Source of the DNA: Brenneria roseae subsp. roseae
GTDB taxonomy: Bacteria; Pseudomonadota; Gammaproteobacteria; Enterobacterales; Enterobacteriaceae
NCBI RefSeq assembly: GCF_003115845.1
Contig: NZ_KZ819025.1
Span: 186,001 to 250,000, forward strand
Length of the DNA: 64,000 nt
Direction: 5' to 3'
The position numbers and the translations under genes are program-made. The notes below the pieces were generated by a model. The model was given only the letters and a program-made list of their open reading frames with translations. It did no database searches and was not told where the DNA came from. Within the stretch, counting starts at the first letter, position 1. The number at the start of each line of letters is the position of its first letter. Below are positions 49,842 to 62,288 of this stretch, in pieces.

Positions 49842-50390
49842 ATGATGACAGCGCAGCGTCCCGAATTGATTAAAAACAGTATCAAAAGCATTCCCGACTA
49901 CCCAAAACCGGGGATTCTGTTCCGCGATGTAACGAGTCTGCTGGAAGATCCTGCCGCTTATGCCGCCAGCATCGAAATGTTGACCCATCGTTACCTCGAT
50001 GCCGGTATTACCAAAGTCGTGGGAACAGAAGCGCGTGGTTTCCTGTTTGGCGCGCCAGTTGCTCTGGCACTGGGCGTTGGTTTCGTTCCTGTTCGCAAGC
50101 CAGGCAAGCTGCCGCGTCCCACCATCAGCGAGAGCTATGAACTGGAATATGGTTCCGACAGTCTGGAAATCCACTCGGATGCAATCAATGCCGCGGATAA
50201 CGTACTGGTTATTGACGATCTGCTGGCAACCGGCGGGACGATTGAAGCGACGGTAAAACTGATTCGCCGTTTGGGTGGTCACGTCACCGACGCCGCTTTT
50301 GTCATCAACCTGTTCGATTTGGGTGGAGCACAACGTCTGGAAGCGATGGGCGTGCACTGCTATAGCCTGGTTGACTTCCCCGGACATTAA
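49842..50390 (+). CDS. apt: Apt, adenine phosphoribosyltransferase
   Basis: Salvages adenine to AMP using PRPP. The PRPP-binding motif [13 protein letters not shown] is at about residues 122–134; [15 protein letters not shown] is also conserved. ATG at 49842 or the next ATG (49845); about 182 aa (E. coli 183). Followed by a 12-bp hairpin before dnaX. Confidence 0.97.
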   Translation: MMTAQRPELIKNSIKSIPDYPKPGILFRDVTSLLEDPAAYAASIEMLTHRYLDAGITKVVGTEARGFLFGAPVALALGVGFVPVRKPGKLPRPTISESYELEYGSDSLEIHSDAINAADNVLVIDDLLATGGTIEATVKLIRRLGGHVTDAAFVINLFDLGGAQRLEAMGVHCYSLVDFPGH

Positions 50391-50395
50391 TCATA

Positions 50396-50423
50396 ACAGC
50401 CTCGCCGATAACGGCGAGGCTGT
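50396..50423 (+). terminator. Hairpin between apt and dnaX
   Basis: ACAGCCTCGCCG (50396–50407) pairs perfectly with CGGCGAGGCTGT (50412–50423), loop ATAA. Only GTT follows, so it may be a partial terminator. Confidence 0.7.
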
Positions 50424-50464
50424 GTTAGCATGACCTCCTCAATAACTCAACTGTTGCGGTATTG

Positions 50465-52879
<2,415 letters not shown>

Positions 52880-52880
<1 letters not shown>

Positions 52881-53485
52881 TGCAAACCAGTCCGCTTCTT
52901 GAAGCACTGATGGAGGCGTTGCGCTGTTTGCCGGGGGTCGGGCCGAAATCGGCGCAGCGCATGGCTTTTCATCTGTTGCAGCGTAACCGCAGCGGAGGGA
53001 TGCGTCTGGCGCAGGCGCTGACTCGCGCCATGTCTGAAGTTGGTCACTGTGCCGACTGCCGCACCTTCACCGAACAGGATGTGTGCACCATCTGTTCCAA
53101 CCCGCGCCGTCAGCAAAATGGTCAGATCTGCGTGGTGGAAAGCCCGGCGGATATTCATGCCATCGAACAGACCGGGCAGTTTGCCGGACGTTACTTTGTG
53201 CTGATGGGACATTTATCGCCGCTCGATGGGATCGGCCCGGATGATATTGGTCTGGGGCGTCTGGAAGAGCGTCTGCAAAGCGAATCGATCGGCGAAGTCA
53301 TTCTGGCCACCAACCCGACGGTGGAAGGTGACGCGACGGCTAACTACATTGCCGAACTGTGCGCGCAATATGGCGTGATGGCCAGCCGGATTGCCCATGG
53401 CGTTCCTGTCGGGGGAGAGTTGGAAATGGTGGATGGCACCACGCTTTCCCACTCGCTTGCCGGTCGTCAACCTTTCAAGTTTTAA
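52880..53485 (+). CDS. recR: RecR, recombination mediator
   Basis: Works with RecF and RecO to load RecA on gapped DNA. Helix-hairpin-helix ([18 protein letters not shown], about residues 14–31), C4 zinc finger ([16 protein letters not shown], about 57–72) and Toprim domain ([15 protein letters not shown]). 201 aa, as in E. coli. Translationally coupled to ybaB. Confidence 0.97.
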
Positions 53486-53491
53486 TCTCAA

Positions 53492-53521
53492 CCGGCTGTC
53501 AGAGTGCTGCCTGACCGCCGG
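53492..53521 (+). terminator. Hairpin after recR
   Basis: CCGGC-GTCAG (53492–53502) pairs with CTGAC-GCCGG (53511–53521), with one internal T·C mismatch. It starts 7 nt after the recR stop; no T-run follows. Confidence 0.6.
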
Positions 53522-53562
53522 GTTACCCTTTCATTTATCCGATCTTTTTGCCTGGCCTCGCC

Positions 53563-53591
53563 CTTGAAATTATCGTGTCTTATCCCCACTT
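53563..53591 (+). promoter_or_regulatory. Sigma-32 promoter of htpG
   Basis: CTTGAAA (53563–53569) and CCCCACTT (53584–53591) with 14 nt between, a strong RpoH match 57 nt before the htpG start. Confidence 0.88.
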
Positions 53592-53647
53592 CATGCTCAT
53601 CGTCAGTTTAATCAGCCTGAATAATATTAGGATTGAGGTAAGCAACA

Positions 53648-55537
53648 ATGAGTATGAAAGGCCAAGAAACCCGTGGATTCCAGTCCGAAGTAAAGCAACT
53701 GCTGCATTTGATGATCCATTCACTGTATTCCAATAAAGAAATCTTCCTGCGTGAATTGATCTCCAATGCCTCCGATGCGGCAGATAAATTACGTTTCCGG
53801 GCATTGTCTGCCCCTGAACTGTATGCCGGCGACGGTGACCTGCGCGTGCGAGTTTCGACCGACAAAGAAAAACGTACTCTGACGATTTCTGATAACGGTA
53901 TTGGTATGAGCCGTGAGGAAGTGATTGATAATCTGGGAACGATCGCTAAATCCGGCACAAAAGCGTTTTTGGAGTCGATAGGGTCCGATCAGATTAAAGA
54001 CAGCCAACTGATTGGTCAGTTTGGCGTTGGGTTTTATTCAGCCTTTATCGTAGCGGATAAGGTTACGGTGCGCACTCGTGCGGCCGGCGCGGCTGCCGAT
54101 CAGGCGGTGTTCTGGGAATCGGCGGGCGAGGGGGACTACACCATCGCCGATATCACCAAAGACGATCGCGGCACTGAAATTACGCTGCATCTGCGGGAAG
54201 GGGAAGATGAATTTCTGGATGACTGGCGCGTGCGCTCCATCATCAGCAAATACTCCGATCACATTGCGCTGCCGGTGGAGATTGAATCCCGAACGGAAAG
54301 TGAAGAAGAGGGCGGTGAATCAACCGTAAGCTGGGAGAAGATCAACAAGGCACAGGCCCTGTGGACGCGCAGCAAATCTGAAATCAGTGATGACGAATAT
54401 AACGAGTTCTACAAGCACATCGCCCATGATTTTACCGACCCGCTGAGCTGGAGCCACAACCGTGTGGAAGGCAAGCAGGAGTACACCAGCCTGCTGTATA
54501 TCCCTGCCCGTGCGCCGTGGGACATGTGGAACCGCGACCATAAGCACGGTCTGAAACTGTATGTGCAGCGCGTATTTATTATGGATGATGCCGAACAGTT
54601 CATGCCGAACTATCTGCGTTTCGTTCGCGGCCTGATTGATTCCAATGATTTGCCGCTCAACGTTTCCCGCGAGATTCTACAGGATAGCCGTGTCACTCAG
54701 AACCTGCGTAATGCCCTGACCAAACGCGTATTGCAGATGCTGGAAAAACTGGCGAAAGATGACGCGGAAAAATATCAAACCTTCTGGCAACAGTTCGGCC
54801 TGGTGCTGAAAGAAGGCCCGGCTGAAGACAGCGGCAACCGCGAAGCGATCGCTAAACTGCTGCGCTTCGCCACAACGCAGTCCGACAGCTCAGCACAGAC
54901 CGTATCGCTGGAAGAGTATGTTGGCCGGATGGTTGAAGGTCAGGATAAAATTTATTACATCACGGCTGACAGCTATGCCGCCGCGAAGAGCAGCCCGCAT
55001 CTGGAACTGTTCCGCAAGAAAGGCATTGAAGTGCTGCTGCTGTCCGATCGTATCGACGAATGGATGATGAGCTACCTGACTGAGTTCGATGGCAAGTCAT
55101 TCCAGTCTGTCAGCAAGGCGGATGACGCGCTGGATAAGCTGGCGGATGAAGAAAACGATGCGCAGAAAGAAGCGGAAAAAGCGCTGGAGCCTTTTGTCGA
55201 TCGCGTGAAAACCCTGTTGGGTGAGCGGGTGAAAGACGTTCGTTTGACGCACCGCCTGACGGATACGCCCGCGATTGTGGTCACTGACGCCAATGAAATG
55301 AGTACGCAGATGGCGAAACTGTTTGCCGCTGCCGGACAACAGGCGCCGGAAGTGAAGTATATTTTTGAACTGAACCCGGAACATGCGCTGGTTAAGCGTG
55401 CTGCCGATGTCAGTGATGAAGCCGGATTTGCCGAATGGGTAGAGCTGCTGCTCGATCAGGCTTTACTGGCAGAGCGCGGTACGCTGGACGATCCTAACCA
55501 GTTTATCCGTCGCATGAACCAGTTGTTGACGGCCTGA
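53648..55537 (+). CDS. htpG: HtpG, Hsp90 chaperone
   Basis: Dimeric ATP-dependent chaperone. N-terminal GHKL ATPase domain with [13 protein letters not shown], the DNGIGM motif and [11 protein letters not shown]; middle domain with the catalytic Arg in NVSREILQ; C-terminal dimerisation domain. 629 aa from ATG 53648; the ATG two codons later (53654) gives the E. coli start [13 protein letters not shown]. Heat-shock promoter upstream. Confidence 0.98.
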   Translation: MSMKGQETRGFQSEVKQLLHLMIHSLYSNKEIFLRELISNASDAADKLRFRALSAPELYAGDGDLRVRVSTDKEKRTLTISDNGIGMSREEVIDNLGTIAKSGTKAFLESIGSDQIKDSQLIGQFGVGFYSAFIVADKVTVRTRAAGAAADQAVFWESAGEGDYTIADITKDDRGTEITLHLREGEDEFLDDWRVRSIISKYSDHIALPVEIESRTESEEEGGESTVSWEKINKAQALWTRSKSEISDDEYNEFYKHIAHDFTDPLSWSHNRVEGKQEYTSLLYIPARAPWDMWNRDHKHGLKLYVQRVFIMDDAEQFMPNYLRFVRGLIDSNDLPLNVSREILQDSRVTQNLRNALTKRVLQMLEKLAKDDAEKYQTFWQQFGLVLKEGPAEDSGNREAIAKLLRFATTQSDSSAQTVSLEEYVGRMVEGQDKIYYITADSYAAAKSSPHLELFRKKGIEVLLLSDRIDEWMMSYLTEFDGKSFQSVSKADDALDKLADEENDAQKEAEKALEPFVDRVKTLLGERVKDVRLTHRLTDTPAIVVTDANEMSTQMAKLFAAAGQQAPEVKYIFELNPEHALVKRAADVSDEAGFAEWVELLLDQALLAERGTLDDPNQFIRRMNQLLTA

Positions 55538-55550
55538 TATCGTCTCTCAG

Positions 55551-55595
55551 ACCCCGGTTCTCCGGGGTCGTTAAACGCCGCTGGCGGCGTTTTTT
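55551..55595 (+). terminator. Terminator of htpG (two hairpins)
   Basis: ACCCCGG/CCGGGGT (55551–55568) is followed by AAACGCCG/CGGCGTTT (55573–55592) with a T-run to 55595. The second is a strong intrinsic terminator. Confidence 0.88.
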
Positions 55596-56499
<904 letters not shown>

Positions 56500-56536
56500 T
56501 TTCCCCAGCGCCCGGAACATAGGGTCAATGCTTCTG

Positions 56537-56563
56537 ATGCCAGACAACCGTCTGGCATTTTTT
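56537..56563 (+). terminator. Intrinsic terminator of adk
   Basis: ATGCCAGA (56537–56544) pairs perfectly with TCTGGCAT (56551–56558), then a T-run to 56563. Confidence 0.9.
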
Positions 56564-56613
56564 ATGGCGGGCTGTCACTACTACATGACGTTGAAAAACG
56601 CAGGCGCGTTTTT
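56564..56613 (+). repeat. Three-hairpin repeat, shortened copy D
   Basis: Begins ATGGCGGGCTGTCA just after the adk terminator T-run, keeps GACGTTGAAAAA, and ends in the third hairpin AAAAACGC/GCGTTTTT (56594–56613). The middle hairpin of the full repeat is missing. Confidence 0.65.
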
Positions 56614-56774
56614 ATGTCGGCGTCGGACACGGTTACTTTCTTCTATTGATGACATCGGTTTTAACCATGCTATCTATCCGTATTGGTTTGGTTTTTTTCG
56701 CTACAATAAAGACTTCGATAGGTAGGCATAGCGGGTTGGCTGGATAGATAAGCGGCTTGTTTTAAGGGGAAGGT

Positions 56775-57737
56775 ATGAGAGTAGAGAAACTCGGCGTTTT
56801 GATGGTGAATTTAGGGACGCCCGATGCACCGACACCGCATGCGGTGAAACGCTATCTGGCCGAGTTCCTGAGCGACAGGCGTGTCGTGGACACGCCTCGT
56901 CTGTTATGGCAGCCGCTGCTGCGTGGCGTCATACTGCCGTTCCGCTCTCCGCGAGTGGCAAAACTCTATCAGTCCGTCTGGATGGAGGGCGGCTCGCCGC
57001 TGCTGGTGATTAGTCGTCGGCAACAGCAGGCGCTGGCGTCACGCCTGCCTGATATTCCTGTCGAGTTGGGGATGAGCTATGGCTCTCCCAGCCTGCATTC
57101 TGCGCTGGATAAACTGTTATTGCAGGGCGTCACGCAACTGGTGGTTATACCGATGTATCCCCAGTATTCCTGTTCGACCACGGCCTCTGTCTGGGATGGA
57201 CTGGCGACACAGCTACGCCGCTATCGTCAATTGCCCGCCATTCGCTTTATTCGTGATTACGCGGAACACCCTGCTTATATTGCCGCATTAAAATATCGGG
57301 TTGAACAGGCCTTTGCCGAGCATGGTGAGCCAGATCGACTGGTGCTCTCTTTTCATGGTATCCCGCAGCGTTACGCTAACGAAGGCGATGACTATCCGCA
57401 GCGTTGTCATGCAACCGCCGACGCATTGATTACCGCATTGGGATTGCCGCAGGAAAAGGTGATGATGACCTTCCAGTCGCGTTTCGGGCGCGAGCCCTGG
57501 CTGACGCCTTATACGGATGAAACGATGCAGGCGCTGCCTGCGCAGGGTGTTAAACGTATTCAGATTATGTGTCCGGGATTTGCCGCAGACTGTCTGGAAA
57601 CGCTGGAAGAGATTCAGGAGCAGAACCGCGAGATCTTTTTGCACGCGGGCGGCGAAGCATTTAACTACATTCCCGCGCTGAATGACGATCCGTTGCATAT
57701 CGATATGCTTGAGCAATTAGTCACAAAAGCAGATTAA
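56775..57737 (+). CDS. hemH: HemH, ferrochelatase
   Basis: Inserts ferrous iron into protoporphyrin IX, the last step of heme synthesis. The catalytic His is in [12 protein letters not shown] (about residue 194) and the acidic partner in [15 protein letters not shown]. 320 aa (E. coli 320). ATG at 56775 after AAGGGGAAGG. Convergent with ybaL. Confidence 0.97.
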   Translation: MRVEKLGVLMVNLGTPDAPTPHAVKRYLAEFLSDRRVVDTPRLLWQPLLRGVILPFRSPRVAKLYQSVWMEGGSPLLVISRRQQQALASRLPDIPVELGMSYGSPSLHSALDKLLLQGVTQLVVIPMYPQYSCSTTASVWDGLATQLRRYRQLPAIRFIRDYAEHPAYIAALKYRVEQAFAEHGEPDRLVLSFHGIPQRYANEGDDYPQRCHATADALITALGLPQEKVMMTFQSRFGREPWLTPYTDETMQALPAQGVKRIQIMCPGFAADCLETLEEIQEQNREIFLHAGGEAFNYIPALNDDPLHIDMLEQLVTKAD

Positions 57738-57763
57738 GCCAACGTGCGATAACAGCAGAAAAT

Positions 57764-57787
57764 CAAGGCGAGGATATCCCCGCCTTG
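57764..57787. terminator. Bidirectional hairpin between convergent hemH and ybaL
   Basis: CAAGGCG (57764–57770) pairs with CGCCTTG (57781–57787), extended by an inner GG/CC pair across an A·C mismatch. Confidence 0.65.
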
Positions 57788-57831
57788 TTGCTATGGGAGG
57801 CGATTGTCGGAGCAATCGTCCTTACCAGAAA

Positions 57832-59517
57832 TCAGATAGGACATTCCCGCGGAGTTGCCGGCTCTTGGTCCAGATTCAGCAATGTGATCATGCTATTGGC
57901 TATTTCACGTTCGCCCATCACAACCTCATTGGCGCCATGTTCCGTGATATAGCTGACCTCGTCGTCATAATGCGCGCGAGCAATGATCTCCAGATCGGCG
58001 CGTTTTTCCCGTGCGGCGGCCACAATTTCCCCGGCTTCATAGCCGTTGGGAATAGTGAGTAACAGCCAACGCGCGCAGTCCAGACGGGCGATTTCCATGA
58101 TTTCGGGTTTGGTGGCGTTACCGAGGACGGCCTTAATGCCTTGCTCACGCAGGGCATCGACACGCGAGCGGGAGTTTTCAACCACGACGACCGGAATGCC
58201 GACCTGATGCAGCTTAGCGCCAATCAGGCTGCCTACGCGTCCATAGCCGACCAGCAGCGCATGGTTGCATAAATCGACGGGAATCTGTTTCTCTTCCTCA
58301 ATCGCTTCTTCCACGATCTGCTCTTCAATGGTTTCATTTTTCGCCAGATAGCGTTCAAGCATTGCAAAGATCAAGGGGTTGATCATGATAGAGAGAATTG
58401 CCCCGGCCAGCACCAGGCTACGGCCTTCCTCTGACAGCAGACCCAGCGCGATACCGAGACCGGCAAGAATAAAGGCAAATTCGCCGATTTGCGCCAGGCT
58501 GGCAGAAATAGTCAACGCGGTGCGCTTGGAGTGACCAAACAACCGCACCAGAATAAATGCGGCGGCCGACTTGCCGAATACAATGATCGCCAGCGTAATC
58601 AAGACGGCAATCGGATCATTGATGAGAATCATCGGGTCGAACAGCATGCCGACGGAAACAAAGAACAGCACCGCGAAGGCATCACGCAGAGGTAATGTAT
58701 CGTGTGCCGCCCGCTGACTGAGTTCCGATTCATTCAGCACCACGCCAGCGAAGAATGCGCCCAGAGCAAAAGAAACATCAAACAGTTTAACCGCGCCGAA
58801 GGCGATGCCCAGTGCCATGGCAAGCACTGCCAGCGTAAACAGTTCGCGGGAGCCGGTACTGGCGCTTTTCGCCAGTACCCAGGGAACCAGACGGCGTCCG
58901 ACAACAATCATCAGGGTAATAAAGGCAATGACTTTACCGATGGTCCAGGCCAGATCGCGTAGCAGTTTGCCGGTATCCGCATGTTCCGCACCAATCATGT
59001 CGCCAAATGCCGGCAGGAGAACCAGCGTTAGCACCATGGCCAGATCTTCAACAATCAGCCAACCGATGGCGATTTGGCCGCGTTGGCTGTCAATTAGCTG
59101 TCGCTCTTCCAATGCCCGCAGCAGGACAACGGTACTGGCGGTGGAAAGGCAGAGGCCGAAAACCAGACCGCTTGCCAAACTCCAGCCCAGCATGGCCGAA
59201 AGCGCCATGCCAAGCAATGTTGCTACGGCGATCTGCGCTATGGCCCCGGGAATCGCGATTGATTTTACCGCCATCAGATCTTTCAGGGAGAAGTGTAAAC
59301 CGACACCAAACATCAAAAGAATAACACCCAACTCCGCCAATTCCGGCGCCAGTGAGGTGTCAGCAACAAATCCTGGCGTAAACGGCCCGACGAGTACACC
59401 GGCAACAAGATAGCCAACAAGAGGGGAGATGCGCAGGCGATTCGCCAGAATACCGAGGAGGAAGGCGAGTACCAGCCCTCCGGAAATAGTAGAAATTAGA
59501 GGTGTTGCAGCATGCAT
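57832..59517 (-). CDS. ybaL: YbaL, KefB/C-type monovalent cation:proton antiporter
   Basis: CPA2-family membrane protein: about 12 helices (residues 1–385), then a Rossmann RCK/TrkA-N domain with LLVGYGRVGSLIGAKL (about 415–430). Close to E. coli YbaL (558 aa; here 561). ATG at 59517 gives MHAATPLISTI and follows AAGGAG at 5-nt spacing; an ATG six codons upstream (59535) is less likely. Transported ion unproven. In E. coli aes and gsk lie between hemH and this gene; here they are absent. Confidence 0.93.
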   Translation of the reverse strand: MHAATPLISTISGGLVLAFLLGILANRLRISPLVGYLVAGVLVGPFTPGFVADTSLAPELAELGVILLMFGVGLHFSLKDLMAVKSIAIPGAIAQIAVATLLGMALSAMLGWSLASGLVFGLCLSTASTVVLLRALEERQLIDSQRGQIAIGWLIVEDLAMVLTLVLLPAFGDMIGAEHADTGKLLRDLAWTIGKVIAFITLMIVVGRRLVPWVLAKSASTGSRELFTLAVLAMALGIAFGAVKLFDVSFALGAFFAGVVLNESELSQRAAHDTLPLRDAFAVLFFVSVGMLFDPMILINDPIAVLITLAIIVFGKSAAAFILVRLFGHSKRTALTISASLAQIGEFAFILAGLGIALGLLSEEGRSLVLAGAILSIMINPLIFAMLERYLAKNETIEEQIVEEAIEEEKQIPVDLCNHALLVGYGRVGSLIGAKLHQVGIPVVVVENSRSRVDALREQGIKAVLGNATKPEIMEIARLDCARWLLLTIPNGYEAGEIVAAAREKRADLEIIARAHYDDEVSYITEHGANEVVMGEREIANSMITLLNLDQEPATPRECPI

Positions 59518-60194
59518 CCCGACTCCTTGTGCCATGAGGTGAAACGTGAATGAGCGGACTTCTTCTTACCCTTCTTATCTGACGTCGCAGCCAAAACATA
59601 ATGAGAACGTGGTGAATGGCTTCTCACCCATTGGAATCACCCGATTGTGTAATTCGTTTGTTTTTTCTTGACGGCAAGGCCAGCAACGTCGGCAATATAC
59701 AAATTCTATTGCATATGGAGAAATCTTGCTTGGGAAAAAATGGGTTTTTGTAAAAAAGGTTAGTTTACCAAGCGATTCATATTGTAACACAGATTTAAAC
59801 ACGGTTTCTCACGATAAGCATTGATAAACATGCGTAATTATTACCATAAAGCGCCCATCTTGGTGAGTATCCCACATGACTTTTCAGAGTATCCGATAAA
59901 ACAACGTCATCGTCAGGTCGAAAACCAGAGAAAATAAGGAATAAAAGGCATGAAAATGGATTATCCCGACGAACTATCCATATTAAGAAGAATTCATGAC
60001 AACACGAAGACAGCCCGACTGAGTTGACCATCGAAAGAATGGATAAGTGTGCTTGATGAAACACATCTATTATAGAATGTGTGCCGCTTCCTTAAGGGAC
60101 AACGTCAGATAGGGTTCATCAGTCTGTGCTAGCCTGATTGGCGGGGTTTCTCTATCCACAGTCACTGGGTATTTAAAATAAATGGAGATTTATC
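59518..60194. other. 677-nt gap between ybaL and ushA
   Basis: Divergent region with no conserved gene; E. coli has fsr here. It contains the ybaL and ushA promoters (not pinned) and an A+T-rich part around 59690–59800. One short reading frame with its own ribosome site is listed separately. No fsr remnant could be recognised by eye. Confidence 0.5.
59950..60027 (+). CDS. Candidate small ORF (25 aa), uncertain
   Basis: ATG at 59950, preceded by AAGGAATAAAAGGC, opens a 25-codon frame beginning MKMDYPDELSILRRIHD and ending in TGA at 60027. It is hydrophilic with no membrane segment. The ribosome site is good, but there is no family support, so this may be chance. Confidence 0.25.
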   Translation: MKMDYPDELSILRRIHDNTKTARLS

Positions 60195-61847
60195 ATGCGT
60201 TTTTCAATAAAAACTCTGGGCTACGCGGTTGCGGTATCGCTGGCGCTGACGTCTGTAGGCGCGATGGCCTGGGAAAAAGATAAAACGTATGCCATCACAA
60301 TATTGCATACAAACGATCATCACGGCCACTTCTGGCAAAATGATTATGGTGAGTATGGGTTGGCGGCACAGAAAACACTGGTTGATCAAATTCGTCAGGA
60401 CGTCACCAGCAAAGGGGGGAGCGTTCTGTTGCTGTCCGGCGGTGATATCAATACCGGGGTGCCTGAATCAGATTTACAGGATGCCGAGCCGGACTTTCGC
60501 GGCATGAATATGGTTGGCTATGATGCGATGGCGCTGGGTAACCACGAGTTTGACAACCCGCTTTCGGTGCTGCGTCAGCAGGAGAAATGGGCCGATTTCC
60601 CGCTGCTTTCCGCCAATATTTATCAAAAGAGCACCAATAAACGTCTGTTCAAACCGTATGCCCTGTTTGATAAACAAGGGGTGAAAATTGCTGTTATCGG
60701 CCTGACAACCGACGATACCGCCAAACTGGGCAATCCTGAGTATTTTACGGATATCGAATTTCGTCAGCCCGCGACCGAGGCCAGACAGGTAGTCGATGAA
60801 TTACGCCAGACGGAAAAACCGGATGTCATCATCGCGGCGACGCATATGGGCCATTATGACGATGGTCAGCATGGCTCTAATGCGCCGGGCGATGTGGAAA
60901 TGGCGCGTAGCCTGCCCGCCGGCTATCTTGACATGATTGTCGGCGGCCATTCGCAGGACCCGCTTTGTATGGCCAGCGAAAATAAAAAACAGGTGGATTA
61001 TGTGCCTGGTACGCCTTGTGCCCCGGATCGTCAAAATGGCATCTGGATTGTTCAGGCACATGAATGGGGTAAATATGTCGGTCGTGCAGATTTCACTTTC
61101 CGCAATGGCGAGTTGAAACTGGAGCACTACCAGCTTATTCCGGTCAACCTGAAGAAAAAAGTCGAGAAAGCGGACGGAAAAAGTGAACGCGTTTACTACA
61201 CGCAGGAAATTGCGCAAGACCCTTCCGTACTGAACATGCTGACGCCTTTCCAGGAAAAAGGTCAGGCACAACTGGATGTGAAAGTCGGCAGCGTCAACGG
61301 AAAACTGGAGGGCGATCGCAGTCAGGTTCGTTTCCATCAGACCAATTTGGCCCGGGTGCTGTTGTCCGCCCAGCTTGAGCGTGCGAACGCCGATTTTGCC
61401 GTCATGAGCGGCGGTGGCGTGCGAGACTCCATTGAATCCGGGGATATCACGTATAAAAGTGTGCTGAAAGTGCAGCCTTTTGCCAACACGCTGGTTTATG
61501 TCGATATGAAAGGCAGCGAAGTGGAAAAGTATCTGACGGTGGTCGCCAATAAAAAGGTCGATTCCGGTGCGTATGCTCAGTTTCTTAACGTCAGTCTGAT
61601 TGCCGACGGTGAAGGCGTGCAGGACATCAAGATCAAAGGGGAACCGTTGCAGGCAGACCGCGTCTACCGTATGGCTACGCTGAATTTTAACGCGCTGGGT
61701 GGGGATGGGTATCCGCGTATTGATAGTTTACCCAGCTACGTGAATACCGGGTTTATCGACGCTGAAGTCCTGAAACAGTACATTGAAACACACTCGCCGC
61801 TGGATGCCGCGGCGTATGAACCGCAAGGCGAGATTGTTTATAAATAG
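60195..61847 (+). CDS. ushA: UshA, periplasmic UDP-sugar hydrolase / 5'-nucleotidase
   Basis: Exported enzyme (signal peptide cut near AMA-WEKDK) that splits UDP-glucose and nucleotides for uptake. Metallophosphatase motifs: ILHTNDHHGHF, SGGDIN, LGNHEFD, ATHMGH and GGHSQ; the C-terminal substrate domain includes NFNALGGDGYP. 550 aa (E. coli 550). ATG after GGAG. Followed by a strong terminator. Confidence 0.97.
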   Translation: MRFSIKTLGYAVAVSLALTSVGAMAWEKDKTYAITILHTNDHHGHFWQNDYGEYGLAAQKTLVDQIRQDVTSKGGSVLLLSGGDINTGVPESDLQDAEPDFRGMNMVGYDAMALGNHEFDNPLSVLRQQEKWADFPLLSANIYQKSTNKRLFKPYALFDKQGVKIAVIGLTTDDTAKLGNPEYFTDIEFRQPATEARQVVDELRQTEKPDVIIAATHMGHYDDGQHGSNAPGDVEMARSLPAGYLDMIVGGHSQDPLCMASENKKQVDYVPGTPCAPDRQNGIWIVQAHEWGKYVGRADFTFRNGELKLEHYQLIPVNLKKKVEKADGKSERVYYTQEIAQDPSVLNMLTPFQEKGQAQLDVKVGSVNGKLEGDRSQVRFHQTNLARVLLSAQLERANADFAVMSGGGVRDSIESGDITYKSVLKVQPFANTLVYVDMKGSEVEKYLTVVANKKVDSGAYAQFLNVSLIADGEGVQDIKIKGEPLQADRVYRMATLNFNALGGDGYPRIDSLPSYVNTGFIDAEVLKQYIETHSPLDAAAYEPQGEIVYK

Positions 61848-61865
61848 CCAATCGTCGTCGTTCAG

Positions 61866-61896
61866 AGACAGACTGCTGAAAACGCAGTCTGTCTTT
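61866..61896 (+). terminator. Intrinsic terminator of ushA
   Basis: AGACAGACTGC (61866–61876) pairs with GCAGTCTGTCT (61884–61894), an 11-bp stem, followed by TT (61895–61896). Confidence 0.85.
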
Positions 61897-62288
61897 ACCC
61901 ACTTTTCCGTTTCTGCCGCTGGCCGGAACTAAGCGGATTTTTGGCGCGGAAAAAGATTGCCACACGTCGCTGCCGTGCTTTCCGCAGTGTGTTCCTGACC
62001 CCGCAGCTGAATGTTTCACGGCGCTGATATCGATGTCGCTATCGGCGCTTTTACTGGCGGGTATTTTCCGCTAACCGCTCACCGGACAATTCTAACCGCT
62101 TAGCTCGCTATTCTGCCTCCTACTCAAATACCCGCCGTCCGCCCCCACGCGATGCCGTAATGTGCCGCCATCATTTTCTGTATCCGAACGATGCGCTAAC
62201 CCGTGTTATCGCATGAGGTGTTACCAGGGTTTACCTTTCCACAGCTAACTAAATCAAACAATGACGATTTTCAATTGAAGGATGTCTT
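61897..62288. other. Region upstream of btsT with a distant inverted repeat
   Basis: No supported gene. GGCGGGTATTT (62056–62066) and AAATACCCGCC (62126–62136) are perfect 11-bp inverted copies 59 nt apart. The rest should contain the btsT promoter; in E. coli btsT is activated by BtsR, but I could not place a convincing BtsR site. Confidence 0.45.
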
